Assembly: GCA_016719885.1 (NCBI GenBank)
Contig: JADJYF010000001.1
Span: forward strand, 248,001-312,000
From: Pseudomonadota bacterium
Lineage (GTDB): Bacteria > Pseudomonadota > Gammaproteobacteria > Ga0077536
DNA length: 64,000 nt
Direction of reading: 5' to 3'
A program made the translations under genes and the position numbers. Positions 43,324 to 51,526 of this stretch are shown here, in pieces (positions within the stretch are counted from its first letter, which is position 1; every line of letters starts with the position of its first letter). A model generated the notes under the pieces. It saw nothing but the letters and a program-made list of their open reading frames with translations. It was not told the origin of the DNA and searched no databases.

Positions 43324-44928
43324 ATGACAGCCTCGCCCCTGCCACTCGCCGAACTGCTCGCCGCCGCGCCCGCCACCGACATCGCCGTCCATTACCAAGG
43401 CCGCGCGTTCACCCACGGCGAATTGCTGGCCGAAAGCCGACGCGTCGCGGCGGGACTGGCGGCGCGCGGGGTGGGTGAAGGTGATCGAGTAGCGGTGTGG
43501 TTGCCCAACATCCCGGCCTGGTTGTGCCTGATGTTCGCCTGCGCGCGACTCGGCGCCATCCTGGTGTCGGTCAACACGCGCTTTCGCACCCACGAAGTGG
43601 CCGACATCGTGTCGCGCGCCGGCTGCCGCGTGCTGGTGCTGTGGCCCGATTTCAAAGCCATCGATTTTGCCGGCATTCTCGCCGCCATCGAGCCGGCTGC
43701 CCTGCGCGGCGTGGAACAGGTGATCGTGTACGACGAAAGTGGCAACGCGCCGCGCGGCGAACTCATCACGGGCGTGCCGCATAGCCGCTACGCGGATCTC
43801 GCCACGCTCGAGGATGACGTTCCGCAACTCGGCAGCGCCGCACATCGCTGCGTGATCTTCACCACTTCGGGGACCACCAAGGCACCGAAGTTCGTCTGCC
43901 ATGTGCAAGGCACGGTCGCGCGCCATGCCCACGACGTGGCGGTGGCCCTGGGCATGAACCGCGCTGGCGCAAAAGTGTTGCAGGCTTTGCCGCTGTGCGG
44001 CGTGTTCGGCTACACCCAGGCGCTGGCGGCGTTGGCGGCGCGCGCGCCCATGATCATGTTGCCGGTGTTCGACGCGGTACTGTGCGCGCGCCTGCTGCGC
44101 GAACTCGGCATCACGCACATGAACGGCGTCGACGACATGATGGACAGGATGTTGGCGGAAGTGGACGGGCCGCTTGCCTTTCCGAGCCTCGAACACTTCG
44201 GCTATGCGCTGTTCAACCCGGCGCTGGAGGACATCGTCGAACGCGCCGCCGCGCGCGGCGTCACACTACGCGGGCTGTACGGCATGAGTGAATGCCATGC
44301 CTTCTATGCATTGCAGCCGCTCGAACTGCCGGCCAGCGAACGCCGCAAGGGCGGCGGACGCCCGGTCGCCGCCGAAGCGCGCGTGCGCGTGCGCGATCCG
44401 GACAGCGGCGCGCTGCTCGGGGTCGGCGTCGCCGGTGAACTCGAGATCAGCGGCCCCAGCCTGTTGCACGAATATTTCGGCGACCCGCAGGCGACCGCCG
44501 CGACCTTCACCGCCGATGGGTTCCTGCGCACCGGCGATCTCGGCTACCTCGAAGCCGATGGCCGCTTCTGTTACGTGGCGCGCATGGGTGACGTGATGCG
44601 CCTCGCCGGCTTTCTGACCAGCCCGCTCGAGATCGAATCGGTCATCGACGAACACCCCGCGGTGCACAGCAGCCAGGTGGTGGCGGTCGAGGTCGACGGC
44701 GCGCCGGCCGCGGTCGCCTTCGTGCTGCCCGCCGCGGACAGTGTCGACGCGCGGCAGGTCATCGACTTTTGCGCGGCGCGGCTCGCCAGTTACAAGGTGC
44801 CGAAGCGGGTGTTCACGCTCGATGCCTTCCCGACCACCTTGAGCGCCAATGGCACCAAGATCCAGAAAAGCCGGCTGCGCGTGCTGGCGCAGGAATTGAT
44901 CAACGACACGGGGGATAAACACGCATGA
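43324..44928 (+). CDS. AMP-dependent acyl-CoA synthetase/ligase
   Basis: A 534-residue ANL-superfamily enzyme that adenylates a carboxylic acid and joins it to CoA. The P-loop-like A3 motif is IFTTSGTTKAPKF, A5 is LRGLYGMSEC, A7/A8 are GFLRTGDLGYLE and RMGDVMRLAG, and the catalytic A10 Lys lies in LSANGTKIQKSRL. The substrate is unassigned, with short or medium fatty or aryl acids all possible. Its stop overlaps the SDR start by four bases, so the two are coupled. A recognisable SD is missing. Confidence 0.9.
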   Translation: MTASPLPLAELLAAAPATDIAVHYQGRAFTHGELLAESRRVAAGLAARGVGEGDRVAVWLPNIPAWLCLMFACARLGAILVSVNTRFRTHEVADIVSRAGCRVLVLWPDFKAIDFAGILAAIEPAALRGVEQVIVYDESGNAPRGELITGVPHSRYADLATLEDDVPQLGSAAHRCVIFTTSGTTKAPKFVCHVQGTVARHAHDVAVALGMNRAGAKVLQALPLCGVFGYTQALAALAARAPMIMLPVFDAVLCARLLRELGITHMNGVDDMMDRMLAEVDGPLAFPSLEHFGYALFNPALEDIVERAAARGVTLRGLYGMSECHAFYALQPLELPASERRKGGGRPVAAEARVRVRDPDSGALLGVGVAGELEISGPSLLHEYFGDPQATAATFTADGFLRTGDLGYLEADGRFCYVARMGDVMRLAGFLTSPLEIESVIDEHPAVHSSQVVAVEVDGAPAAVAFVLPAADSVDARQVIDFCAARLASYKVPKRVFTLDAFPTTLSANGTKIQKSRLRVLAQELINDTGDKHA

Positions 44929-45704
44929 CACGTTTGAGTACATTGAGTCGCAGCATCGCCGGCAAGGTCGCGCTGGTGACCGGCGCGGCGAGCGGCATGG
45001 GCCGCGCCACGGCGCACCTGTTCGCCGACGAGGGCGCGCATGTCGCCGTCACCGATCTCGATGCCGCCAAGGTGCAGGCGGTGGTCGACGAGATCAAGGC
45101 GGTGGGCGGTAGCGCCGAGGGCTGGACGCTGGATGTCAGTTCCAATGCCGATCGGGAGCGGGTGGTGGCGGGCATCGTCGCCAAGTGGGGCGGGCTCGAC
45201 ATCCTGGTCAACAATGCCGGCATCTCGAACGAGCTGCCGATCGAGGCCGCCGACTACGAGCAGGTGTGGGACCGAACCCTGGACGTGCTGCTGAAATCCC
45301 AGGTGATGCTGATCCGTACTTGCCTGCCGCACCTGCTGAAGTGCGGGGCGGGACGCATCGTCAACATCGCCTCGACCGAAGCCTTGGGCGCAAGCCGTGG
45401 CTACAGCCCTTACACCGCCGGCAAGACCGGCGTCATCGGCTTGACGCGTTCTTTGGCGGTGGAACTCGCGACGCGCGGCATCACGGTCAACTGCATCTGC
45501 CCCGGTCCCATTCGCACCGGCATGACGGCCGGCATTCCGGAAGAGGCCAAGGCGGAGTTCGCACGCCGCCGCGTGGCGCTGCGCCGTTATGCCGAACCCG
45601 AGGAGGTGGCGCAGGCGACGCTCAACTTCGTGCTGCCGGCCGCGCAGTACATCACCGGCCAGCACCTGGCGGTGGATGGCGGACTGACGATACGCAACGC
45701 CTGA
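44925..45704 (+). CDS. Short-chain dehydrogenase/reductase
   Basis: A 259-residue classical SDR. The cofactor motif is ALVTGAASGMGRATA, followed by ILVNNAG, the catalytic Ser in VNIAST, and Tyr-Lys as YSPYTAGK. An Asp after the second strand (VAVTDLDA) suggests preference for NAD over NADP. It is translationally coupled to the acyl-CoA ligase, so a hydroxyacyl-CoA-type or related alcohol substrate is plausible. GGGGAT precedes the ATG. Confidence 0.9.
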   Translation: MTRLSTLSRSIAGKVALVTGAASGMGRATAHLFADEGAHVAVTDLDAAKVQAVVDEIKAVGGSAEGWTLDVSSNADRERVVAGIVAKWGGLDILVNNAGISNELPIEAADYEQVWDRTLDVLLKSQVMLIRTCLPHLLKCGAGRIVNIASTEALGASRGYSPYTAGKTGVIGLTRSLAVELATRGITVNCICPGPIRTGMTAGIPEEAKAEFARRRVALRRYAEPEEVAQATLNFVLPAAQYITGQHLAVDGGLTIRNA

Positions 45705-45713
45705 TGTTCAGCT

Positions 45714-45741
45714 GACGCCGGCCGCGTCGTCGGCCGGCGTC
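45714..45741. terminator. 11-bp stem terminator-like hairpin between convergent genes
   Basis: Perfect arms GACGCCGGCCG/CGGCCGGCGTC with a 6-nt loop fill most of the gap between the SDR and glyoxalase genes. It can serve both directions. No U-tract. Confidence 0.55.
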
Positions 45742-45753
45742 GAATGAGTGCGG

Positions 45754-46260
45754 TCAGGATGCGACGATCGCGCTCAAACCGCGCGGGCTCAGGATCTCTA
45801 TCCAGTAGCCGTCCGGGTCCTTGATGAAGGCCAGTCCTTTCATCTTGCCGTCGTCGGCGCGCTTGACGAATTCCACGCCCAGTTTTTCGAATCGCTCGCA
45901 GGCGGCATAGACGTCGGGCACCGAGACGCCGATGTGGCCGAAGCCGCGCGGATCGCTGTTGCCGTTGTGGTAGCCGGCGAAATCGGGGTCGGACTCGCTG
46001 CCGTAATTGTGAGTCAGTTCCACCAATGCCGGACGGCCAAACACCCAACGCGCTCGCTCCGCGCGGTCGCTGGGAATGGTTTCACCTTCGCCCAGGTAGC
46101 CGACGAAATAGAGCGAGAACTGCATGTCGGGAAAGTCGTAGCGGTCGAGCAGGGTCATGCCCAGCACGTCCTGGTAGAAGGCAACCGAGACCTTGGGATC
46201 GCGAACCCTGAGCATGGTCTGGTTCATGACATATCCGGCGGTGGGTGAGGCGCTGGCCAT
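45754..46260 (-). CDS. gloA: Lactoylglutathione lyase (glyoxalase I)
   Basis: A 168-residue glyoxalase I that converts the methylglyoxal-glutathione adduct to lactoylglutathione. The metal ligands are seen in YVMNQTMLRVRD (Gln), ALVELTHNYG (Glu), GFGHIGVSVPD (His) and DGYWIEILSP (Glu). Its length and the Gln-first ligand set match the longer zinc-type enzymes of plants, animals and pseudomonads rather than the short E. coli nickel enzyme. GGAG lies upstream of the ATG. Confidence 0.9.
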   Translation of the reverse strand: MASASPTAGYVMNQTMLRVRDPKVSVAFYQDVLGMTLLDRYDFPDMQFSLYFVGYLGEGETIPSDRAERARWVFGRPALVELTHNYGSESDPDFAGYHNGNSDPRGFGHIGVSVPDVYAACERFEKLGVEFVKRADDGKMKGLAFIKDPDGYWIEILSPRGLSAIVAS

Positions 46261-46357
46261 CGCGTAACTCCGTAGTGCTGAATGAAGGCGAACCGACCGC
46301 GTATGACGCGGCGGCGGCAATATACCTTGCCGCCGGGCGCTTGGCAGCGCTCGTGGC

Positions 46358-47437
46358 TCAGTCGATGCGATCGAATGCGCGCGGCACGCGCTCGTCGTCG
46401 AGGGTCTTGTCGATGGCGTCGTAGAGTTCGCCCAGCAAGGGCACCACGCGCAGACGGATGGCGTCGTGCAGACAACGGCGCACACGCGGCGAATCGCAAT
46501 ACTCGACCGTCGCCTGCCACAGGATGCGGCATGCGGTGGCGGGTTGCAGCGGGTTCTCCTGCGGGTCCAATGGGTGGCCCAGCACGTTGGCCAGGCGCAC
46601 GTTCAGCTGGAACAGCTTGAGCTTGAATTTCTCCGCGGCGGCGTGACCGATGGCGATGATGGTCGAATCCTGTTCAATCTCCTCATCGTCCACCACGCCG
46701 ATGCGCGGACCGTCGCCGGCGTCGGCGCGCTTGAGCAGTATCGGGGCCACCGTCAGTTCCTGGGTCTGGTCGAGGTCGCTTACCACAGCGAAGGCCTGCA
46801 GGAACTGGCGTTCGATGGTACGCCCGATGGGAATGGCCTTTTCATCGAGCAGGTCGGCCTCGCTGCGCGCTTCGCGTGCCTGCGACGGCGTCGAGGTGTC
46901 GGCCTCGTGGCGCAGGCGGCGACCGGTCTCGGTGCGCAGCGTCCAGATGATGTTGGGCAGCAGTTTCTCGGCGGTCTTGCGGCAGGCGAGCATGATCTTG
47001 CGATGTTCGGCCGAACGGCCGCGGCGACTTTGCAGGGGATCACCGACACGCGCTTCGACTGCCGCCTGGGCGATGGCCTTGAGTGCGGTGCGGAGATTGT
47101 CGTCCTGGCGCTTGAAGCGCACGCCCAGGCCCACCGGCGTACGCCACATTATCTGCACTGGCGACTGCACTTTCTGGCTACTGCCGTCGGTCAGGCGCAC
47201 GGAGAATTCCAGGCGCGCGCTGGTGCCCTGCTCGAGCGCTTCGCGGCCGGGCTCGGGCGTCTTCAGATCGATCTTGAGCGCCATGCCGGTGCTGCTGATG
47301 TCTTCGATCGTGCACGCAACCGCGTTGTTCTTGCGATCGAACACGATCGCGGGCAGCGAGACCTCATGTCTGATGCTGCCGCGACGACGACCCCAGTCAT
47401 CGGGTCTGGTCAGGCCTTCTACTTGTTCGTCTATCAC
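46358..47437 (-). CDS. PilZ domain - DUF1631 protein
   Basis: A 359-residue protein. Residues about 15-115 form a PilZ c-di-GMP-binding domain with the RxxxR-type stretch WGRRRGSIRHE and IEDISSTGMALKI. The rest matches part of DUF1631, with helices such as ERQFLQAFAVVSDLDQTQ and LFQLNVRLANVLGHP followed by RILWQATVEYCDSPRVRRCL. DUF1631 proteins are often nearly twice as long, so this is a short form. The start is GTG. It is a plausible effector for the diguanylate cyclase at 24.6 kb or others, but no direct link is visible. Confidence 0.75.
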   Translation of the reverse strand: MIDEQVEGLTRPDDWGRRRGSIRHEVSLPAIVFDRKNNAVACTIEDISSTGMALKIDLKTPEPGREALEQGTSARLEFSVRLTDGSSQKVQSPVQIMWRTPVGLGVRFKRQDDNLRTALKAIAQAAVEARVGDPLQSRRGRSAEHRKIMLACRKTAEKLLPNIIWTLRTETGRRLRHEADTSTPSQAREARSEADLLDEKAIPIGRTIERQFLQAFAVVSDLDQTQELTVAPILLKRADAGDGPRIGVVDDEEIEQDSTIIAIGHAAAEKFKLKLFQLNVRLANVLGHPLDPQENPLQPATACRILWQATVEYCDSPRVRRCLHDAIRLRVVPLLGELYDAIDKTLDDERVPRAFDRID

Positions 47438-47685
47438 GCTGCCGTTGATTCCGCTCGCATTCGCCTATAGACCGGCTTGAACCGCCGCCGCGCTACCAGG
47501 CGCGACTTGGCTGCGGGTCACGAAGTGACCCGGTACCTTACCACCGCTGGCGCTGGGAATGGAATCAGGAATTTCGGAAAAACAGGAATTTGCGACGTAC
47601 TGTCGATGGACTACATCGCGTGCGGGCAGCAAGCTACGGGTGAGATGCGCGATGCGCCGAGAAGAGTGCGTCGGGAGGGAGCGCC

Positions 47686-47708
47686 GGGGCCGCCGTGACG
47701 ACGGCCCC
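47686..47708 (-). terminator. Hairpin after the glycine-zipper lipoprotein gene
   Basis: Arms GGGGCCG/CGGCCCC with a 9-nt loop begin 14 bases beyond the lipoprotein stop on the minus strand. No U-tract follows, so this is terminator-like only. Confidence 0.4.
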
Positions 47709-47722
47709 GCAAGTATCTTCGA

Positions 47723-48289
47723 TCAGTATCCGGGAGGCGCCGGTGTGCCGGGCGGAGGGTAGTTGCCGCCGGCCGGCGGCACGGTCACCGGCCCGCTCGG
47801 CGGCGGCGCGACGTAGCTCGGCTGGGTCTGCTGGTAGTTGGCGACGCTCGCCGGTACGGGCACCTGGTGACCCTTGGCATACATGCACTGGATGTAGGCG
47901 TCGTCGTAGCGTTGCTGTGCCATGTAGCCGCCCGAGGCATAGGCGTCGGTACCGGCGGCGCTGCCCAGCACCAGGCCGCTGCCGGCACCGATCGCGGCGC
48001 CGGCGCCGGCATTACCGGACGCCGCGCCGAGCAGCGCACCCGCGGCGGCGCCCACCGCCGTGCCGACCGCGGCGCTGTTGACGCCACTGTCGGACGCATT
48101 CTGCTGCGGCGACCTGATGCCCAGGGCCTGCTGCGCATAGCTCTGGCATTGGTAATCGTCGGCACGAAACTGGTCGAACGATGCGCCGTTGCCCGGCAGG
48201 GCCATCATGCTCGGGCCGCTCGGGTAAGTGGCGCAGGCGCCCAGCGCGCCGCACAGGGCGAGGACGGCGAAACGTGAGGGGGTATTCAT
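47723..48289 (-). CDS. Glycine-zipper outer-membrane lipoprotein
   Basis: A 188-residue lipoprotein. The signal ends in a lipobox (LCGALGAC), so Cys would be lipid-modified. A Gly/Ala-rich zipper (about 70-115; AVGAAAGALLGAASGNAG and GAGSGLVLG) resembles YMGG/SlyB-like membrane-inserting helices. ASGGYMAQQRYDDAYIQCMYAKG follows, and the C-terminus is Pro/Gly-rich (YPPPGTPAPPGY). GCAGGAG precedes the ATG. It lies 23 bases downstream of another exported small protein and is probably cotranscribed with it. Confidence 0.8.
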   Translation of the reverse strand: MNTPSRFAVLALCGALGACATYPSGPSMMALPGNGASFDQFRADDYQCQSYAQQALGIRSPQQNASDSGVNSAAVGTAVGAAAGALLGAASGNAGAGAAIGAGSGLVLGSAAGTDAYASGGYMAQQRYDDAYIQCMYAKGHQVPVPASVANYQQTQPSYVAPPPSGPVTVPPAGGNYPPPGTPAPPGY

Positions 48290-48312
48290 CGGGTTCACTC
48301 CTGCGAAATGGA

Positions 48313-48717
48313 TCAGCGCGCGGGCGGCTGCACGGTGCGCGGGTCTACCGACACCCACGGTTGGCTGCAGCTCTGCACGTAGGGGTAATAGCCGGCCGGA
48401 TTCTGGCAGTAGTACCAGGTGGACGGCGCGGCGGCGGGCGCCGAGTACGAAGGCGCGGCCGGTTGACGCTGGATGTACACCGGCGGCTCGCGTTGTTCGA
48501 TGATCACCGGTGGCGGACTGTAGACGTAGGGCCGGTAGGGATAGAAGAAAGGATCAGGACCCCAGTAGAAAGGATCGTTGAAGTAGAAGCCGATGCTGCC
48601 GCGGTAATGGCCGCCGTGGCCGTGACCATGTCCATGTCCGCCACGCGCGGCTGCCGAAGCGGCGCACGCGGTCAGCAGCAGCAGCACCAAGAGGCGTGCG
48701 GTCGACTGTTTGCCCAT
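48313..48717 (-). CDS. Small exported His/Gly- and Tyr/Pro-rich protein
   Basis: A 134-residue protein with a signal peptide (LLVLLLLTACAASAAA; the TAC may also serve as a weak lipobox). The mature N-terminus is GGHGHGHGHGGHYRG, a potential metal-binding tract. Tyr/Pro-rich sequence (FYFNDPFYWGPDPFFYPYRP) follows, then WYYCQNPAGYYPYVQSC near the C-terminus, with two Cys that could form a disulfide. AAAGGAG precedes the ATG. It is first in a two-gene unit with the glycine-zipper lipoprotein. Function unknown; an envelope role is inferred. Confidence 0.7.
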   Translation of the reverse strand: MGKQSTARLLVLLLLTACAASAAARGGHGHGHGHGGHYRGSIGFYFNDPFYWGPDPFFYPYRPYVYSPPPVIIEQREPPVYIQRQPAAPSYSAPAAAPSTWYYCQNPAGYYPYVQSCSQPWVSVDPRTVQPPAR

Positions 48718-49027
48718 GTTTTGAACGCTCCTTTGTTGGATGTCGCGACCTCGCGGCCACCACCTTTGTGCAGGGTAGACGTCACGCGGCGCAAATGGTT
48801 GCCGGTGATACGCGCCGACTTTGCCCCCGATCATGATTGCGCTTACAGCGACATCGCGAGCCCGGGCGGCGCGTCGACCAACGACAGCGAAAGGCACACT
48901 AGGCCGGGCGACTAAACTCGTCCTGAACCAGACGCGCATGATCGCGCACGGCTACCAGTTTGATCATGACAGCCGCTCGCGAGGCGTGCCGTGATCGACG
49001 CCACGCCTCGGCCTGCAAGCGCCAGGC
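48718..49027. other. 310-bp intergenic region
   Basis: It lies between the AhpD-like gene end and the start of the small His/Gly-rich gene, both on the minus strand. I see no gene. The right end has a terminator-like hairpin (48980-49010). The rest should hold the promoter of the small exported-protein operon, but no clear -35/-10 pair is apparent. Confidence 0.5.
48980..49010 (-). terminator. Hairpin closing the five-gene aminotransferase unit
   Basis: Perfect 9-bp arms (CGAGGCGTG/CACGCCTCG) with a 13-nt loop begin 17 bases after the AhpD-like stop codon. It is terminator-like by position. No U-tract. Confidence 0.45.
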
Positions 49028-49429
49028 TCAGCTCCGCACTTTGAACAGCTCGTCGACCTCGACCTGCAGCGTCGACACCAGTCCGTTGGTGTGATGCGCC
49101 ATGCCGATCACGGCCAGCAGTTCTCCATACTGCGCATCGCTCATGCCCTTGGCGCGCGCCGCTGCGGTGTGGGAGTGGATGCAATACTCGCAGGAATTCG
49201 CGACCGACACCGCGATGTAGATCAGTTCCTTGGTCAGGGGGTCGAGCGCGCCGGGCGCCATCACCGCCTTGGCGCTTTCCCAGGTGCGCTTGAGCTGCTG
49301 CGGGTTGATGGCCAGCGCTTTCCAGAAGTTGTTGATGAAGTCGGTGTTGCGGGTGGCGCGGATGTCGTCATAGACGGCGCGCACGTCGTCGTTGGCGTCT
49401 TCGTATTCAATGAGGTGTACGGTGGTCAT
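49028..49429 (-). CDS. Carboxymuconolactone decarboxylase/AhpD-like protein
   Basis: A 133-residue all-helical protein of the CMD/AhpD family. The redox motif CxxC with the proton-relay His appears as NSCEYCIHSHTAAA, preceded by LTKELIYIAVSVA. That pattern belongs to the AhpD-type peroxidase-reducing branch rather than the true decarboxylase. It is the last gene of a minus-strand series behind the branched-chain aminotransferase (32-base gap). Its role with that operon is unclear. Confidence 0.8.
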   Translation of the reverse strand: MTTVHLIEYEDANDDVRAVYDDIRATRNTDFINNFWKALAINPQQLKRTWESAKAVMAPGALDPLTKELIYIAVSVANSCEYCIHSHTAAARAKGMSDAQYGELLAVIGMAHHTNGLVSTLQVEVDELFKVRS

Positions 49430-49461
49430 GTCGCGTGCTCTGTCGTTCCAGGAAAAAGGAC

Positions 49462-50544
49462 TTATGTGGCCGGCACGGTGATCTTGCGCGTCCAGCCATA
49501 GGGATCGGGCCGTTTGCCGGTCTGCAGACCGGTCAGTTCGGTGTGCAGGCGCCGCGCCACTGCCCCGGGTTGGCCGTCGCCCACCTGGATGTCGCGGCCT
49601 TCGAAGTACATATGGCCGACCGGCGCGATGACGGCGCCGGTGCCCATGCCGAAGATCTCGGTGATGCGGCCGTTGGCGAGCCCGTCCAACACCTCGCTGA
49701 TGGCAATGCGGCGCTCCGTGACGGTGTAGCCGAGGTCCGGCGCCATCTGCAGCAGCGAGCGCCGCGTCACGCCATGCAGGATGGCGCCGGTCAAGACCGG
49801 CGTGACGATGTCACGGCCGTCGAACACGAAGGCGATGTTCATGGCGCCGACCTCGTCGATGTAGCGGCGCTCGACGCCGTCCAGCCACAACACCTGCTGG
49901 TAGCCCTTGGCCAGCGCCACTTCGGTGGCGGCGATCGAACCGGCGTAGTTGCCGGGCGTCTTGGCTTCGCCGGTGCCGCCACGCACGGCGCGCACGTAGT
50001 CGTCGGACACGTATACCGAGACCGGCGCGAAGCCGGCGGCGAAGTAGGGCGCGACCGGCGACAGGATGATGTAGTGCAGGTACTCGCGGCTGGCGCGCAC
50101 CTCGAGGGTCTTCTCCGTGGCGATCATCACCGGGCGGATGTACAGCGCCGTGCCTTCGCGGTCCGGCACCCAGCGGTGATCGAGCGCCACCAGGGTTTCC
50201 ATGGCCTCGACGTGCAGGGCCGCATCGACGCTCGGCATGCCCATGCGCCGCGCCGACTCGTTGAAGCGCTCTGCGTTGCATTGCGGGCGGAACAGGTTGA
50301 TGTGACCGTCGGGACGTCGATAGGCCTTGGTGCCGTCGAAGATCATCTGGCCGTTGTGGTAGACCGTCGCCGCCGGGTCGAGCGTGATCGGCGCGTAGGC
50401 GTCGATGCGGGCGTCGTGCCAGCCGCGTTCCGGGTTGTAGCGCTGGGTGAACATGCGCGTGGAAAAGTGGCGGCCGAAGCCGAGCTGCTCGGGCAGCACC
50501 ACGTCGCGCTCGGCGACGTCAAGGATGCGAATGGATGAACTCAT
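49462..50544 (-). CDS. ilvE: Branched-chain amino acid aminotransferase (class IV)
   Basis: A 360-residue fold-type IV PLP enzyme in the longer BCAT form found in eukaryotes and many bacteria. It transfers the amino group between Leu/Ile/Val and 2-oxoglutarate. The PLP Lys lies in GEAKTPGNYAGS, followed by QQVLWLDGVERRYIDEVG and AMNIAFVF; ITEIFGMGTGAVIAPVG is the C-terminal substrate loop. Early residues GFGRHFSTRMFTQRYN and HNGQMIFDGTKAYRRPDG also fit. It sits 34 bases behind a second class IV aminotransferase, which suggests a specialised amine or keto-acid pathway rather than only housekeeping. Confidence 0.85.
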   Translation of the reverse strand: MSSSIRILDVAERDVVLPEQLGFGRHFSTRMFTQRYNPERGWHDARIDAYAPITLDPAATVYHNGQMIFDGTKAYRRPDGHINLFRPQCNAERFNESARRMGMPSVDAALHVEAMETLVALDHRWVPDREGTALYIRPVMIATEKTLEVRASREYLHYIILSPVAPYFAAGFAPVSVYVSDDYVRAVRGGTGEAKTPGNYAGSIAATEVALAKGYQQVLWLDGVERRYIDEVGAMNIAFVFDGRDIVTPVLTGAILHGVTRRSLLQMAPDLGYTVTERRIAISEVLDGLANGRITEIFGMGTGAVIAPVGHMYFEGRDIQVGDGQPGAVARRLHTELTGLQTGKRPDPYGWTRKITVPAT

Positions 50545-50578
50545 GAAGGCACTCGTGGGTATCGATGAACAGGTTTGA

Positions 50579-51517
50579 TCAGGGCAGCACGCGGGTGGTC
50601 CAGCGCGGGTCGTCGTGGGCATCCCAGTACGCCTGGCGCAGTGCCAGCGTGGTTTCACCGGGACGTCCGTCGCCCACCGCCTTGCCGTCCAGGCGCGTCA
50701 CCGGCATCACGCCGCCGGCGGTGCTGGTGATGAAGATCTCGTCGGCCCGCGCGAGGCGCTCGGGCCCGAACATGGTGACCTCGGTGGCGATGCCCTGGCC
50801 GCGCGCGAGCTCCATGACGGTGTCGCGGGTGATGCCGAGCAGCACGCCCGAGGCCGGCGTCCAAAGGCGGCCTTCGCTCAGCACGAACAGGTTGAAGCCC
50901 GGCCCTTCCGTCACTTCGCCCGCCGCGTTCAGCAGCACCACGGTATTGGCCTCGCGCTCGAAGGCTTCGAACAGGCCGCGGGTCAGGTCCCCCCAGTGGA
51001 AGTTCTTGACCGTCGGGTCGACCGCGTCGGGCGCGATGCGCACCACCTCGCGGGCGATGGCGAGGTGCGTGCCGCGCAGTTGATCCTCGGGCTTCACCAG
51101 CCACACGTAGGGCACGGCGAAGGCGTAGAAGCGGTTCTTGAAGTTGCGTGGATCGCGGTCGCCGGGCGGCGGTGAGCCGCGCGTCACGATCATCTCGACA
51201 TAGGCGTCGGCGAGGCCGCTGCGGCGCACGCATTCGATCAGCACTTCGCGCATGGCCTCGCGCGTGAGCGGCGGATTGAGTCGCAATGCGCGCCACGAAC
51301 GCTCGAAGCGCGCGAGATGGTCGTCGAGGCGAAAGAAACTGCCGCGCCATGTAGCGATCACGTCGTAGGTGCAGTCGGAGCGCGTGAAGCCGGTATCGGT
51401 GATGGGGATGCGCGCCGCGTCTATCGGCACGAACTCGCCGTCGACGTGCGCGCAACCGGCGGCGTAGGCCGGATCGGATGTCGTACCGTGCAAGCCTGGG
51501 CTGGCGGGTGTGCTCAT
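50579..51517 (-). CDS. Class IV aminotransferase, (R)-amine transaminase/DAAT-like
   Basis: A 312-residue fold-type IV transaminase. The PLP Lys is in PTVKNFHWGDLTRGLFEA. The stretch TDTGFTRSDCTYDVIATW followed by FFRLDDHLARFERS is strongly reminiscent of bacterial (R)-selective amine transaminases and their relatives. EVTEGPGFNLFVLSEG and FITSTAGGVMPVTRLDG complete the fold. D-amino acids or chiral amines are therefore candidate substrates; this is inferred from remembered family motifs. GAGGAC precedes the ATG. It overlaps no gene but lies nine bases behind the outer-membrane protein gene. Confidence 0.8.
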   Translation of the reverse strand: MSTPASPGLHGTTSDPAYAAGCAHVDGEFVPIDAARIPITDTGFTRSDCTYDVIATWRGSFFRLDDHLARFERSWRALRLNPPLTREAMREVLIECVRRSGLADAYVEMIVTRGSPPPGDRDPRNFKNRFYAFAVPYVWLVKPEDQLRGTHLAIAREVVRIAPDAVDPTVKNFHWGDLTRGLFEAFEREANTVVLLNAAGEVTEGPGFNLFVLSEGRLWTPASGVLLGITRDTVMELARGQGIATEVTMFGPERLARADEIFITSTAGGVMPVTRLDGKAVGDGRPGETTLALRQAYWDAHDDPRWTTRVLP

Positions 51518-51526
51518 GGCCGGTCC

